From NCBI RefSeq assembly GCF_006547145.1, contig NZ_CP041244.1:682001-746000 (forward strand): a DNA stretch of 64,000 nucleotides, given 5' to 3'. The notes under the pieces were generated by a model, which was given only the letters and a program-made list of their open reading frames with translations, ran no database searches and was not told where the DNA came from. The first letter of the stretch is position 1. Each line of letters begins with the position of its first letter. This document shows positions 7,406 through 16,059 of the stretch, piece by piece. The position numbers and the translations under genes were made by a program. This stretch comes from Actinomadura sp. WMMA1423. GTDB lineage: Bacteria > Actinomycetota > Actinomycetes > Streptosporangiales > Streptosporangiaceae.

Positions 7406-10400
7406 CTATCCCCGCCGGCCGATGCGCAGGCTCTGCGCCTGCGCCATCTGCATCGACTTGAAAGCGGTCCGGACCTCGCGGGACAGGGCGGCGGCGGTGA
7501 TCCCGTCGAAGTGCGCGTGGTACTCGTCGCCGCCGCCCGCGGTCGAGGCGGAGTCGGACAGCTCCAGCGGCGCCGCGGCCGCCGAGAGCGCCATGCGCAG
7601 GGAGTCCTCGTGCGGGTACACCGCTTCCCCGCCGCGGAAGTCGACCAGTTCGGGGCCGCGCTCACCGACCCAGGCGAGGCCTCGGCGGGCGTGGTCGGTC
7701 CCTTGCGCGTACCAGCCGGTGCGCTGGGAGTGCGCCCACGCCCCCGCCGGGCTGCCGTAGCGGTGCTTGATGTAGTCCAGGCCCCACCGGATCTGGGTGG
7801 CCCAATTCGTTCGCCAGTCGGACCCGAAGCTGGCCATCTTGCCTGGCGGGAGGGCCTGCGGGATGCCGTACGCGCCCGACGAGGGGTTGCGGGCGTTCCA
7901 CCGCCAGCCCGACTCCCGCTCCCACAGCCGGTTCAAAGGGGCGAACTGCGCCGCGGACCAGCCGAGGTCACCGAGCTGCGCCTGCGCGAACGCCTTCGGG
8001 GTGCCGCCCCCGTACCACGACCCGCCCTTGCCTGCGATGTGCCGGTAGGTTCCGCCGGACCGCCACCCGGCGTAGCGGACAACGTCGCCGGTGTGGGGGG
8101 CGTGGATGAGGGCGTGGTCACCGCCCATCCCGGTCACCATCATCACGTGGCCGCGGTGCGGGAAATAGAGGTCGCCCGGCATCGCCGCGGACCTGGTCGT
8201 CGCGGAGCCGTAGGCGATCTGGTCGTAGGTGACGCGGGGGATGTTCACCCCGGCCGCCTGCCACGCCCGCATGGTCAGGCCTGAGCAGTCCCAGGAGTCT
8301 GGGCCCGTGGCGCCCCACACGTATGGCTCACCGAGCTGGGCTTTGGCGAAAGCGACGGCCTTGGCGCCGCTGCCGTACGCCCCCGACAGCAGCGTGGTGA
8401 GGATGCCCGCACCGATCGCGGCGTGCCCGGAGGCATACCCCAGCATCGACGCCAGCCCGACCGCGTTGCCCTCCCGGGCCTTGTTGATGGTGGCGGGCGG
8501 GTCACCCCGGTAGTGGTAGTCCTTCTTGAAGGTCGATCCGATCAGCCCGCCGCCGGCGAACGCAGGCAGCGTGTCCCGCCGGGGTCCGGGGAGGCCGCCG
8601 CCGGCGAACGCACCGCCAGCGCCCGGTACCGGGCCGCCGCCGGTGGTGTAGCCCTGCCCCTTGTAGATCGTGCCCTTGTTGCCCTCGTCGTTGATCGCGG
8701 TCAGCAGCGGCAGATACCTGCTGGTGGCGGGGGCGTTGATGACCATCTCGCCCGCGCTGATGCGGGTGACCTTGTCGTCGGCGCGGGGCCCGCCACCACC
8801 TGCGATGACGCCGCCGCCGGCGTTGCGCAGGCTCGGCGCGAGGAGGTCGGCAAGGCCTGGGATCTTCGCCAGGTTCCCCAGGCCTTTCATGGAGAACTTG
8901 CCCTTGGCGTTCACGCTGACGTCGGTGCTGGTCTTCTTGGGGATCTTCACCAGCTGGTCGACGTACTTCTCCGCAGCCTTCCGGGACCCCAGGAACCGGG
9001 TGGCGAGGTCGATGAGCTGCTCGCGTTGCCCCTTCAGCTTCTTGACGTTCGCGTCGGTGACGCGGTTGTTGGTCACCAGGTCGTCGGAGTAGCTGTTCAG
9101 GACGCGGGCGCCCTGGAGGATGGTCTGCCGGTTGTTCAGCGCCGCTTGGGAGTTGCCCCAGAACGCGCGGCCGTTGGTGTCCAGCGCGGTCCGCCCGGCG
9201 GCGAGCGCGCTGTTGAAGTCGATGACTTCTTGCTGGTCGGCGATGAACCGGTTGGCGTTGGTGAGCAGCGCCTGGTTCTGCTGGCGGATCTTCTCGGTGA
9301 AGATCTGCGTCTGGAACGCGCCGGACCCAACCAACGCGCTGTACTGCGGGAACAGCGACTTGATCTTCTCGATGGACAGGTTGCTGAGGTCCAGTTGCGC
9401 CGCCATCCGGGAGAACGAGGTCGCGGCCGCGTCGGCCTGCCCGTTCTGCGCCATCTGCGTCAGCGTCGTGTCGAGCTGCTTGAACTTGTTGACCGCCTCC
9501 GAAAGCGGCGTGTTGTAGGCGCCGAAGGAGATGACGTGGAAGAACTCCGCGGCGGGGTGGTCGATCCACCTCTGATTCCACGACGGATTCGCGATGGACT
9601 CCGCGGCGGCGCGGAACTCCTCCAGGTTCGTCTTCCCCGAAAGCGCCCCGGCCTTGAACTGGTCGAAGAACGCGCCACCGAACTTCCCGGTCGTGGCGAG
9701 GGTCTGCATGGACCGGGTCAGCGACTCGGTGGACTGCACGGTGCCGTTCTGGGCGTGCTGGAGCGCGTTCATCGCGTAGCCCATGCCGACCACGACACCG
9801 ACCACGGCACCCAGGCGCGCCAGGCCCATGAGCGCGATGCGGGTGGTCACGGCCGACCCGGACACGCCCATCATGTAGCCGCCGGTCGCCCGCAGGATCA
9901 CCCCGAGCCGCAGCAGCCCCCCGGACGCGACCCCGGCAGCCGCGCCCGTGCCGGTCAACCCGGCGATCAACGAGGTGAATCCCAGGACCCGGACGGCCTT
10001 GGACACCAGGAACGCGGCCGCAGCAAGCTGGATCAGGCCGGGCGCGGTCCGCGCCATCGCCGCGAGCCCGTCGGCGAGGATCCGGATCACGGCAAGCTGC
10101 ACGGCCGCGAGGGGGGCCAAGGCTTGCCCGACGTCGATCAGACCCGAGGCCAGCGACCCGATCGTGTGGATCACGTCGGGGCCGGTCTGCTGCACGTACC
10201 CCATAAACCGGATGAACCCGGAGGACCCGGCGAGGCTGGTGCCCCACCGCTCGAACCGCACCGTCAGGGCGTCGACCGCGCCGAGCAGCAGGTTCGTGTA
10301 CGGCAGGAACGCCTCGAAGATCCCGCCGACGCCGGTGAGGGTGTGCCCGGTGATCGACCCGAACTTCTCGATCGCGCGGGGCGCCTCAATGCTGGTCCGG

Positions 10401-12154
10401 GCGATGAACCGTGACCAGAACGGCCCGTCCAGCGCGAGCGCGGCCCGCGTCTCCAGGATCCGCATCGCCGCCGCCGACGACCGGGTCAGCGGGGAGAACT
10501 TGTCGAGCTGCATCGTGATGAGGCCGAGCCCGCCGGACAGCACCGGCAGGACGTCGGGCTCCAGGTCGTTGACCCACCCCCGGTACTCCTTCCGGAACCG
10601 CTGCCAACTGTCCAGCAGCCGGTTCTCGGCGGGGGTGAGCTTGTCCATGGCGCGCCCCAGCCGCACGGTCGCGGCGGACGCGCCGTCCGCGGCGTGCGCG
10701 GACTGGCGCTGCGCGTCGGCCTGCTGCAACGCGGCGATACGGTCCTGGATCTGCTGGGTCCGCACCGCGCGCTGCGCGTCGGCGACCTGCTGCAGCGCGT
10801 CCTTCAGCCGCTCCTTCGCGGCGACGACCTCCTGGGTGCCCTCGACGCCGGCCTTGCGGGCCTTGGCCTCATCGGCGCGGAGCCGGTTGACCAGGATCCG
10901 CTGCTCTTTGAGCTGCTGGACCGCCTGGTCGTAGGCGAGTTTGGCTTCCTTTCGGTCGAGGTCGCGGTCTTTGCGCTGCTGCTGCGCGGCGGCGACCGCC
11001 TGCTTGGCCAGGTCGACCGCGAGCTGCGCCTGGTCCTTGTCGAGCTGGGTGGAGCGGGAGTCGCCGAGGACCTTGGCCTGCTTGGCCTGCGCGGCCGCGA
11101 GGCCGACCTGGGCCTTCTGGACGGCGAGGTCGTCCTGCCGTGTCGACCCGAGCTTCTCCAGTTCCCGCCGTGCCCGCTCGACTGCGAGTTCGTCACCGCG
11201 CAGGGACAGACCGGCGTCGATGAGCGAGTTCTGCATGTCCTGCAGCGACCGCGCGCCGTCCTGCCGGGCGCGGTTGAGATCGGTCTGGGCCTGGCGGGCG
11301 GCGGCCTGGGCCTGGGTGACCTGCCGTTCGGCCTGCGCCATCTGCATGGCCCGCAGCCGCGCCTGCTCGGTGGCGATCGCCGCGGTGTTCAGCGCGACCG
11401 CCCGGCCCCGCGTCGAGGTGGCGACCTGGTTGTCGGCGGTCTTCTGCGCCTGCAGCGCCTCGGAGATCCGGTGGACACCGGGAACCGCGACGGCGAGCAT
11501 CCCGCCGATCCCGAGCCCGGCGGAGGTCGCGGCCGCGGCGATCCCGCCGATGCCCGCGGCCAGGGTCGCGCCGAGCGGGATGGACGCCAGCGCGGCCATC
11601 TGGATCCCAAGCATCATCAGCGCCGACGACGCCCCAGCAGTGTTCGCGCCGACCTGCACGTTCACCGACCGGCCGAACAGCCTGTCCGCCTCAGCCCGCA
11701 GCGCCAGCAGCCGCGCCATCGCGGCCGCGGTGTCGGCGTCCACGTTGATCGTGGCGTGGAACGGGCCGAGGTTCTCCAGCCGGCGGCGGACCCGTTCCAG
11801 CGACGCCTCGTCCAGCTTCACGCGGACATTGACGTTGGCGCGCGGCAGGTTCTTCAGCTTCGCTTCAAGCTCGGCCTTGGCGGCGCGCGCGATCTCAGCG
11901 CCGATCTTGCGGCCGAGACGCCCCCCGGCGAGCTCCAGCCGCGGTGTGGCGTCCCGCATCGCCTCCTCGAGGCGCCGCGGCGAGAACCCCGCCTTGGCGC
12001 CCTCGGCGATCGCGCGGCCCAGCACCCGGCCCGACGACCGGCCGACCCTGTCGAGGGTCGGGTCGAGCCGCCGTTTGATCTCCTGCCCCCACGCCGCAGG
12101 ATCGATCCGGGGCAGGACATCGATCTTGACTGATCCGCCGTCGTGCTCCGCCAC
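7406..12154 (-). CDS. Tape measure protein with NlpC/P60 and lytic transglycosylase domains
   Basis: 1582 residues, GTG start behind GGGGGAGG. The long N-terminal part is helical (repeated Ala/Gln/Arg coiled coil, about residues 250-530) with hydrophobic segments in the middle, typical of tape measures, whose length sets tail length. The C-terminus carries two cell-wall domains: NlpC/P60 at about 1262-1372 with Cys1290 in WDCSGL, His1336 in HRGHVMM and a further His near 1351, and a lytic-transglycosylase-like domain at about 1388-1480 with Glu1412 or Glu1414 in LWERESGW. These probably open the peptidoglycan during DNA injection. Confidence 0.92.
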   Translation of the reverse strand: MAEHDGGSVKIDVLPRIDPAAWGQEIKRRLDPTLDRVGRSSGRVLGRAIAEGAKAGFSPRRLEEAMRDATPRLELAGGRLGRKIGAEIARAAKAELEAKLKNLPRANVNVRVKLDEASLERVRRRLENLGPFHATINVDADTAAAMARLLALRAEADRLFGRSVNVQVGANTAGASSALMMLGIQMAALASIPLGATLAAGIGGIAAAATSAGLGIGGMLAVAVPGVHRISEALQAQKTADNQVATSTRGRAVALNTAAIATEQARLRAMQMAQAERQVTQAQAAARQAQTDLNRARQDGARSLQDMQNSLIDAGLSLRGDELAVERARRELEKLGSTRQDDLAVQKAQVGLAAAQAKQAKVLGDSRSTQLDKDQAQLAVDLAKQAVAAAQQQRKDRDLDRKEAKLAYDQAVQQLKEQRILVNRLRADEAKARKAGVEGTQEVVAAKERLKDALQQVADAQRAVRTQQIQDRIAALQQADAQRQSAHAADGASAATVRLGRAMDKLTPAENRLLDSWQRFRKEYRGWVNDLEPDVLPVLSGGLGLITMQLDKFSPLTRSSAAAMRILETRAALALDGPFWSRFIARTSIEAPRAIEKFGSITGHTLTGVGGIFEAFLPYTNLLLGAVDALTVRFERWGTSLAGSSGFIRFMGYVQQTGPDVIHTIGSLASGLIDVGQALAPLAAVQLAVIRILADGLAAMARTAPGLIQLAAAAFLVSKAVRVLGFTSLIAGLTGTGAAAGVASGGLLRLGVILRATGGYMMGVSGSAVTTRIALMGLARLGAVVGVVVGMGYAMNALQHAQNGTVQSTESLTRSMQTLATTGKFGGAFFDQFKAGALSGKTNLEEFRAAAESIANPSWNQRWIDHPAAEFFHVISFGAYNTPLSEAVNKFKQLDTTLTQMAQNGQADAAATSFSRMAAQLDLSNLSIEKIKSLFPQYSALVGSGAFQTQIFTEKIRQQNQALLTNANRFIADQQEVIDFNSALAAGRTALDTNGRAFWGNSQAALNNRQTILQGARVLNSYSDDLVTNNRVTDANVKKLKGQREQLIDLATRFLGSRKAAEKYVDQLVKIPKKTSTDVSVNAKGKFSMKGLGNLAKIPGLADLLAPSLRNAGGGVIAGGGGPRADDKVTRISAGEMVINAPATSRYLPLLTAINDEGNKGTIYKGQGYTTGGGPVPGAGGAFAGGGLPGPRRDTLPAFAGGGLIGSTFKKDYHYRGDPPATINKAREGNAVGLASMLGYASGHAAIGAGILTTLLSGAYGSGAKAVAFAKAQLGEPYVWGATGPDSWDCSGLTMRAWQAAGVNIPRVTYDQIAYGSATTRSAAMPGDLYFPHRGHVMMVTGMGGDHALIHAPHTGDVVRYAGWRSGGTYRHIAGKGGSWYGGGTPKAFAQAQLGDLGWSAAQFAPLNRLWERESGWRWNARNPSSGAYGIPQALPPGKMASFGSDWRTNWATQIRWGLDYIKHRYGSPAGAWAHSQRTGWYAQGTDHARRGLAWVGERGPELVDFRGGEAVYPHEDSLRMALSAAAAPLELSDSASTAGGGDEYHAHFDGITAAALSREVRTAFKSMQMAQAQSLRIGRRG

Positions 12155-12171
12155 CGCACCTCCCCCGGGTT

Positions 12172-12660
12172 TCAGTCGGGCGGGGTGTCCGCCGGAGGCT
12201 GGTAGGAGGGGCTGAACTTGCGGAGCGCCGCAACACGGGCGGCGTGCACGGCCTGCTTGTGCTTCTCCTCCGCGGTCGGCTCAGGGCGGGCGTAGACGGG
12301 CACCTGCACCGGCGCCGCCTTGGGCGGCCGGCCCTTGAGCCGGAGCCCGACCCACAGGATCGAGATCACCGTCTGCAGGTAGGTGATCTGCGCCGCCGCC
12401 ATCCATTCCCGCTCGGACCAGCGGCGGCCCTTCTCATCGCCGGCCTGCGCGGACTTGGTCGCCGACTCCTCGGGCAGCCAGTCGTACAGGGCGGCCAGCT
12501 CGATCAGCGGCGCGTCCCCGGCCCGCCACTCCATCAGCGGGTCCCGGCCGGGGAAGTAGTGCGCGAAGTCGGCCCAGAGTTTGGAAGGGTGCTCCTCTAC
12601 CGCGTGGAGGAGCCCTGCGATTCCGGGCGCTTGATGTCCCTCATGACCTCTTCGAGGAGG
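12172..12660 (-). CDS. Tail assembly chaperone, frameshift extension (gpGT part)
   Basis: This -1 frame is open from just after a TGA at 12663-12661 to 12172 and overlaps the end of the gpG frame. The overlap encodes APGIAGLLHAVEEHPSKLWA, then MEWRAGDAPLIELAALYDWL, the usual gpT-type sequence of actinophages. A separate start is unlikely because conserved sequence continues upstream of the first ATG (12534). A slip to -1 between 12660 and 12597 would make the gpG-T fusion; the best slippery candidate is CCCGGAA at 12627-12621, which is not canonical. The tape measure follows after 17 bases. Confidence 0.75.
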   Translation of the reverse strand, partial: PPRRGHEGHQAPGIAGLLHAVEEHPSKLWADFAHYFPGRDPLMEWRAGDAPLIELAALYDWLPEESATKSAQAGDEKGRRWSEREWMAAAQITYLQTVISILWVGLRLKGRPPKAAPVQVPVYARPEPTAEEKHKQAVHAARVAALRKFSPSYQPPADTPPD

Positions 12661-12932
12661 TCACGCATGTCACCGAGCTCCAGGTTCAGGTCCTTGAGCT
12701 TGGCGAACTCCTCGGCGGGCATGATCCGCTCCAGGGTCGCCATGTCTCCGGTGACCTCACCGGACAGCACGACGTCCTCGTACGTCGCGGCGTCCCAGAA
12801 CGCCTGCCGCGGGATCTGCACCAGGACGTTGCCGTCGTCGTCCTCGATCTCGACGTGGCGGCCACCGAGGGCCTTGGCGCGCTGCTCGCGCATCTCCGAC
12901 AGCTTGAACCGGGTCTTGTTGGGCTTGGGCAT
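12597..12932 (-). CDS. Tail assembly chaperone (gpG-like)
   Basis: 111 residues from ATG 12932 behind GAGGTGA. An acidic, helical protein (FKLSEMREQRAKALGG, VLVQIPRQAFWDAATYEDVV, AEEFAKLKDLNLELGDMRDL) in the fixed place between major tail protein and tape measure, where lambda gpG equivalents keep the tape measure soluble during tail assembly. The last 20 codons overlap the -1 frame used for the gpGT fusion. Confidence 0.85.
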   Translation of the reverse strand: MPKPNKTRFKLSEMREQRAKALGGRHVEIEDDDGNVLVQIPRQAFWDAATYEDVVLSGEVTGDMATLERIMPAEEFAKLKDLNLELGDMRDLLEEVMRDIKRPESQGSSTR

Positions 12933-12976
12933 GGGTCACCTCGCGGGTCTTGCGTCGCGGGTCTTGCGGGGTTGAT

Positions 12977-13020
12977 GGGCGGCCGGGGCGAAGACCCGCG
13001 AAGGAAGACCCCGGCCGCCC
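12977..13020 (-). terminator. Hairpin after the major tail protein gene
   Basis: GGGCGGCCGGGG (12977-12988) pairs with CCCCGGCCGCCC (13009-13020), 12 of 12 bases, 20-base loop, starting 6 bases after the major tail stop. There is no U-run, so it may be an attenuator or an mRNA 3'-end stabiliser rather than a full terminator. Confidence 0.6.
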
Positions 13021-13026
13021 GGCTCA

Positions 13027-13605
13027 TCAGGTGGGAAGCGGAACCTTCGACACGAACCGCTTCACGGGGGTGCCGCCCACGGTCGGGACCATCGCGGTCA
13101 TCGTGAGGCCGTACTGGTGCAGGCTGTCGGCCTTGTCCTCGATGTTGTCCCGTTCGGAGACCTTCGCGCGGGGGACGACGTAGCGGAACTGGCGGCCGGT
13201 CTGCTCGTCGATGACGTCGAGGCCGAGCGCGACGTAGATCGCGAGGGCGGTCTCGGGGTCGTCGAACTGGACACCGATGTCGTCGCCGGACCCGACGGTG
13301 GTCATGTCGGCGATCGGCACCGAGTAGTAGAGGCTCAGGGCCCGCGCGGTCGTCTGCGTCAGGGTGAGCTTGAAGGTGATCGTCCGCGACTTGGGCTGGA
13401 TGCGGATCGGGCCGTTGTAGCCCCAGCCGCCGAAGCTCGTCTCGTCCTCGGCGAGGGCCTCGGTGAGGCCGTCGTCCAGGATGATCCCGGCGTCCTCCCA
13501 GCCGGTGCCCCAGGCCGTCGCGATGTCGGTGGGCGGGGTCACCCCGACCTCACCGAAGTAGGCGTAGCCCTTACCGCCGACTGTGATCTCGTCCGTGTTG
13601 GCCAC
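13027..13605 (-). CDS. Major tail (tube) protein
   Basis: 192 residues, GTG start 13605 after AAGGGGG. The sequence starts NTDEITVGGKGYAYFGEVG and continues with WEDAGIILDDGLTEALAEDE and SRTITFKLTLTQTTARALS, a pattern typical of siphophage tail-tube subunits. It lies between the tail terminator gene and the chaperone pair and is flanked by hairpins on both sides, in line with separate control of an abundant structural protein. Confidence 0.85.
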   Translation of the reverse strand: MANTDEITVGGKGYAYFGEVGVTPPTDIATAWGTGWEDAGIILDDGLTEALAEDETSFGGWGYNGPIRIQPKSRTITFKLTLTQTTARALSLYYSVPIADMTTVGSGDDIGVQFDDPETALAIYVALGLDVIDEQTGRQFRYVVPRAKVSERDNIEDKADSLHQYGLTMTAMVPTVGGTPVKRFVSKVPLPT

Positions 13606-13624
13606 GGTGAATCCCCCTTCATGC

Positions 13625-13656
13625 GGGCATGCGGAAACGCCCGCCGACCTGGCGGG
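13625..13656 (-). promoter_or_regulatory. Hairpin with GCATGCG motif upstream of the major tail gene
   Basis: CCCGCC (13640-13645) pairs with GGCGGG (13651-13656). GGGCATGCGGAAACGCCC (from 13625) is a variant of the sequence found in front of the capsid and terminase genes. It sits 20-50 bases before the major tail start and may act as a terminator or RNA-processing site. Confidence 0.45.
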
Positions 13657-13688
13657 ACATGGGATTCGCGGGTCTTACGAGGTGGCCG

Positions 13689-14105
13689 TCAGGGGCCGAC
13701 GAACCGGACCGTCAGCGAGACGGTGAACCCGATCCGGGTGATGTTCTGCGAGGCGTCCGGCCGTCGCCCAGGGCCCGCGGTCTCTTCGGGGTCGCTGAAC
13801 GCGACACCGCCCGTGACGGTCCCGGCGATGCCCAGCAGCGCCGCGCGCAGCGCCTTCACGGCGAGGTTGGCCTGCTCGCGGGACCCGCCGTACACGTCCA
13901 CGTCGATGCGGGGACGGTCCATCAGGTACCCGTTGCCCCAGGTGCGGCGGATCGCCGCCCCGCCGATGCGGGTGTACTGCGCGACGGGCAGGCGGGCGTT
14001 GAACTCGTCGACCGGTGGGAGCTCCAGGCACGAGTGCACGGACGGCACCGTCTCGAGCTGGTAGGCGACGATCACGGGTTCGACGTCGGGGAACTCGTCC
14101 TGCAC
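13689..14105 (-). CDS. Tail terminator protein
   Basis: 138 residues from GTG 14105 behind GGGGAG. The pattern (VEPVIVAYQLETVPSVHSCL; RPRIDVDVYGGSREQANLAV; LRAALLGIAGTVTGGVAFSD; TRIGFTVSLTVRFVGP) fits the tail-terminator / tail-completion family that caps the tail tube and joins it to the head. The position just before the major tail gene supports this. Confidence 0.75.
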   Translation of the reverse strand: MQDEFPDVEPVIVAYQLETVPSVHSCLELPPVDEFNARLPVAQYTRIGGAAIRRTWGNGYLMDRPRIDVDVYGGSREQANLAVKALRAALLGIAGTVTGGVAFSDPEETAGPGRRPDASQNITRIGFTVSLTVRFVGP

Positions 14106-14130
14106 GGTGGCTCCCCTCGCCGCGCCTGAG

Positions 14131-14535
14131 TCAGGACCCGGCGTAGTGCGCGGCGAGCTGGCCGCGGGTCATGGCCTTGGCGTCCTCGTGGTCCATGCCC
14201 TGGCCAATCGCGTAGGCGATCCAGTCGTCGTGGGAGGCGCCGCGGCCCGGCTTGGGGCGCGTGCCGTCCCCGGCTGTCTTGCCGGCGGCCGTCCCGTCGC
14301 CCTCGCCGTCGGGCTGGGCGCCTTCGGTGGGCTCGCCGGCGAGCCCCGCATCGACCTGCGCGGCCCTCTCGGATGCGGCGGGCCCCCCGGCGAGCGGCTC
14401 CGGGGTTCCGACCGGGCGGGCCTGCCCCTCGCGGATCAGCATCCTCGCGAGCGCGGCGTCGTCGACGTCGACCACATCGCCCGGGTTGCGCTTCTCACCA
14501 TGGATCCGGGGCCAGGCAGTGACCTTGAGTTGCAC
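14131..14535 (-). CDS. Conserved head-tail region protein of unknown function
   Basis: 134 residues from GTG 14535 behind AAGGAGA. The first 45 residues (MQLKVTAWPRIHGEKRNPGD VVDVDDAALARMLIREG) form a small beta domain seen in many short phage neck-region proteins. A Gly/Glu/Pro-rich linker follows, then a helical end (SHDDWIAYAIGQGMDHEDAK) resembling a SAP- or LEM-like small domain. Function not known. Confidence 0.7.
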   Translation of the reverse strand: MQLKVTAWPRIHGEKRNPGDVVDVDDAALARMLIREGQARPVGTPEPLAGGPAASERAAQVDAGLAGEPTEGAQPDGEGDGTAAGKTAGDGTRPKPGRGASHDDWIAYAIGQGMDHEDAKAMTRGQLAAHYAGS

Positions 14536-14551
14536 GGGGTCTTCTCCTTCG

Positions 14552-14968
14552 TCAGGCGGTGCGGGCGGCTTCGAGCGCGGCCCCGGACATGACCCGGTAA
14601 GGGCGCGTCCCGGGGTGGTCGACCTTCCGCGCGAAGATCACGCGGCCGGTCGCCGGGTCGACCCACCGCAGGTATTTGCCTTTGCGCGGATAGATCATGT
14701 GGCGGCGGGAACCCCACTCGATGATCACGGCGTAGGAGGCGGTGGTGTCGTTGCCGTACAGCACCCGACGAGCGAAACCGCGGCGCTCGACGCGGATGGT
14801 CGAGGCGAGATGCCCTGCGTCCTGACCGTTGCGGCCGTCCTCGCTGCGCGGGCACACCGCGTCGGCTGCGGCGCGGGCGGCCTCAGCGCGGCGGTCCAGG
14901 TCGGCTTGGACGTTCTGGCTCTCGGGGAGGCGCTCGAAGGTCCGGTAGTTCAGGTTCCAGTCGGCCAC
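14552..14968 (-). CDS. HK97 gp10-like head-tail protein
   Basis: 138 residues from GTG 14968. NVQADLDRRAEAARAAADAV at the start and the later ASYAVIIEWGSRRHMIYPRK, followed by a GRVIFARKVDHPGTRPYRV end, match the HK97 gp10 family of neck proteins (a small domain ending in a His-Pro-Gly motif). It works in head-tail joining together with the neighbouring adaptor, stopper and terminator proteins. Confidence 0.75.
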   Translation of the reverse strand: MADWNLNYRTFERLPESQNVQADLDRRAEAARAAADAVCPRSEDGRNGQDAGHLASTIRVERRGFARRVLYGNDTTASYAVIIEWGSRRHMIYPRKGKYLRWVDPATGRVIFARKVDHPGTRPYRVMSGAALEAARTA

Positions 14969-14972
14969 CGCG

Positions 14973-15314
14973 CTAGGGGTGCTGGAGCAGCGCGACCGTG
15001 ACCGACGAGACGGCCGAGAAGTCCACGTACATGACCGCGGTCGAGGCGAGCTGCCGGTAAACCCCCTCGTCGAACGGGCCCAGGTACTTCGTGGCGCCCG
15101 CGGCGACGGTCCGGGCCGGAGACGTCGGGGTCACCCCCTCGATCGTCTTGGCGATCTTCGGGGTGACGGTGATGTCGTTGCCGCTGCCGTTGGTCACCTT
15201 CAGGATCATGCGGCCGTTGTTGCGGAACGACACGCCGGAGGCGTCCGGGGTGACCGTGGTCGGGACGAGCCCGGCGGTCGTGAACGGCTGCGGCGTCAGG
15301 CTGGTCCTGGCCAA
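14973..15314 (-). CDS. Small beta-rich virion-region protein
   Basis: 113 residues from TTG 15314 with only a weak ribosome-binding site. The sequence is beta-rich (GVSFRNNGRMILKVTNGSGN DITVTPK, VMYVDFSAVSSVTVALL) without enzymatic motifs and resembles small decoration or neck proteins found between the stopper and gp10-like genes of actinophages. The exact role is not known. Confidence 0.65.
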   Translation of the reverse strand: MARTSLTPQPFTTAGLVPTTVTPDASGVSFRNNGRMILKVTNGSGNDITVTPKIAKTIEGVTPTSPARTVAAGATKYLGPFDEGVYRQLASTAVMYVDFSAVSSVTVALLQHP

Positions 15315-15357
15315 TGTGGATCACCAATCTACGAGAACGGACAGAATGTGCGGGCGG

Positions 15358-16059
15358 TCAGCCGCCCTCGTCGATGCGGATCCGGAACTGGATGTGGTGG
15401 CCGCCGCCGGTCTCGGGCTGCGGCCACGCGCGCGGCTCACCGTCGACCTCCCAGACGCGGCCGTCCCACTCCACCCGGTCCGTCACGCGCACGTCGGTGC
15501 CGGCGGCGACGAAGCACAGGTAGAAGCTGGTGACCTTGTCGCGGCCGCCGGTCTCCTCAATGGTGGAGCCCGGCTCGAGCCCGGCCGGCACGGTGGTGCG
15601 GGTCGCGTTCGCCCAGTCGAAGACGAGGCTGTTGCCGTATCCGGTGACCAGCGGCGCCCGGACGATGGTGATCTCGTCGGACAGGACCGGCAGGCCGGCC
15701 ATCTGGTCGTCGGCGTACAGGTCCCGCTCCCATTCCTGGGTGCCGTAGCGGACTTGCTTGACGATCAGGGTGCGGCCGACCAGGCCCCCGTCGACCGCTG
15801 CGGTGACGGTGACGACGTCACCGACCTCCACGGTGTCGGTGTCGTACCGGACCGTCACCAGGTACCGGACCACCAGGAGTTTCTGGTCGCCGATCATCGC
15901 GACCTCGTTGGAGCCGTCCGCGATGATCCGGCACGGGCCCGCGTAAACCTGGGTGGCGCCGCGGGTGATGGTGCACTCCCCCGTCATGGTCCCGGTCGCG
16001 ACCGGACGGTGGTGCTGGCTCCAGTCAGGGTGGAACACCCGCGTCGTGGGGAGCGGCAT
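15358..16059 (-). CDS. Head-tail stopper, DUF6093-like with a second C-terminal domain
   Basis: 233 residues; the ATG overlaps the upstream stop (TGATG). Residues 1-130 match the DUF6093-type pattern (FHPDWSQHHRPVATGTMTGE, LVVRYLVTVRY, VEVGDVVTVTAAVDGGLVGR). Residues 140-233 look like an additional stopper domain (VRVTDRVEWDGRVWEVDGEP). Both types occur as head-tail connectors in actinophages; here they appear fused. Role: sealing the portal channel after DNA packaging. Confidence 0.65.
   Translation of the reverse strand: MPLPTTRVFHPDWSQHHRPVATGTMTGECTITRGATQVYAGPCRIIADGSNEVAMIGDQKLLVVRYLVTVRYDTDTVEVGDVVTVTAAVDGGLVGRTLIVKQVRYGTQEWERDLYADDQMAGLPVLSDEITIVRAPLVTGYGNSLVFDWANATRTTVPAGLEPGSTIEETGGRDKVTSFYLCFVAAGTDVRVTDRVEWDGRVWEVDGEPRAWPQPETGGGHHIQFRIRIDEGG

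Noticed and set aside
8423..10414. Long plus-strand frame opposite the tape measure
   Set aside because: Antisense shadow in high-GC DNA; the minus-strand frame has the tape measure domains and catalytic motifs.
12172..12534. gpT as an independent gene starting at 12534
   Set aside because: Conserved-looking sequence continues upstream in the same frame into the gpG overlap, which fits a frameshift product better.
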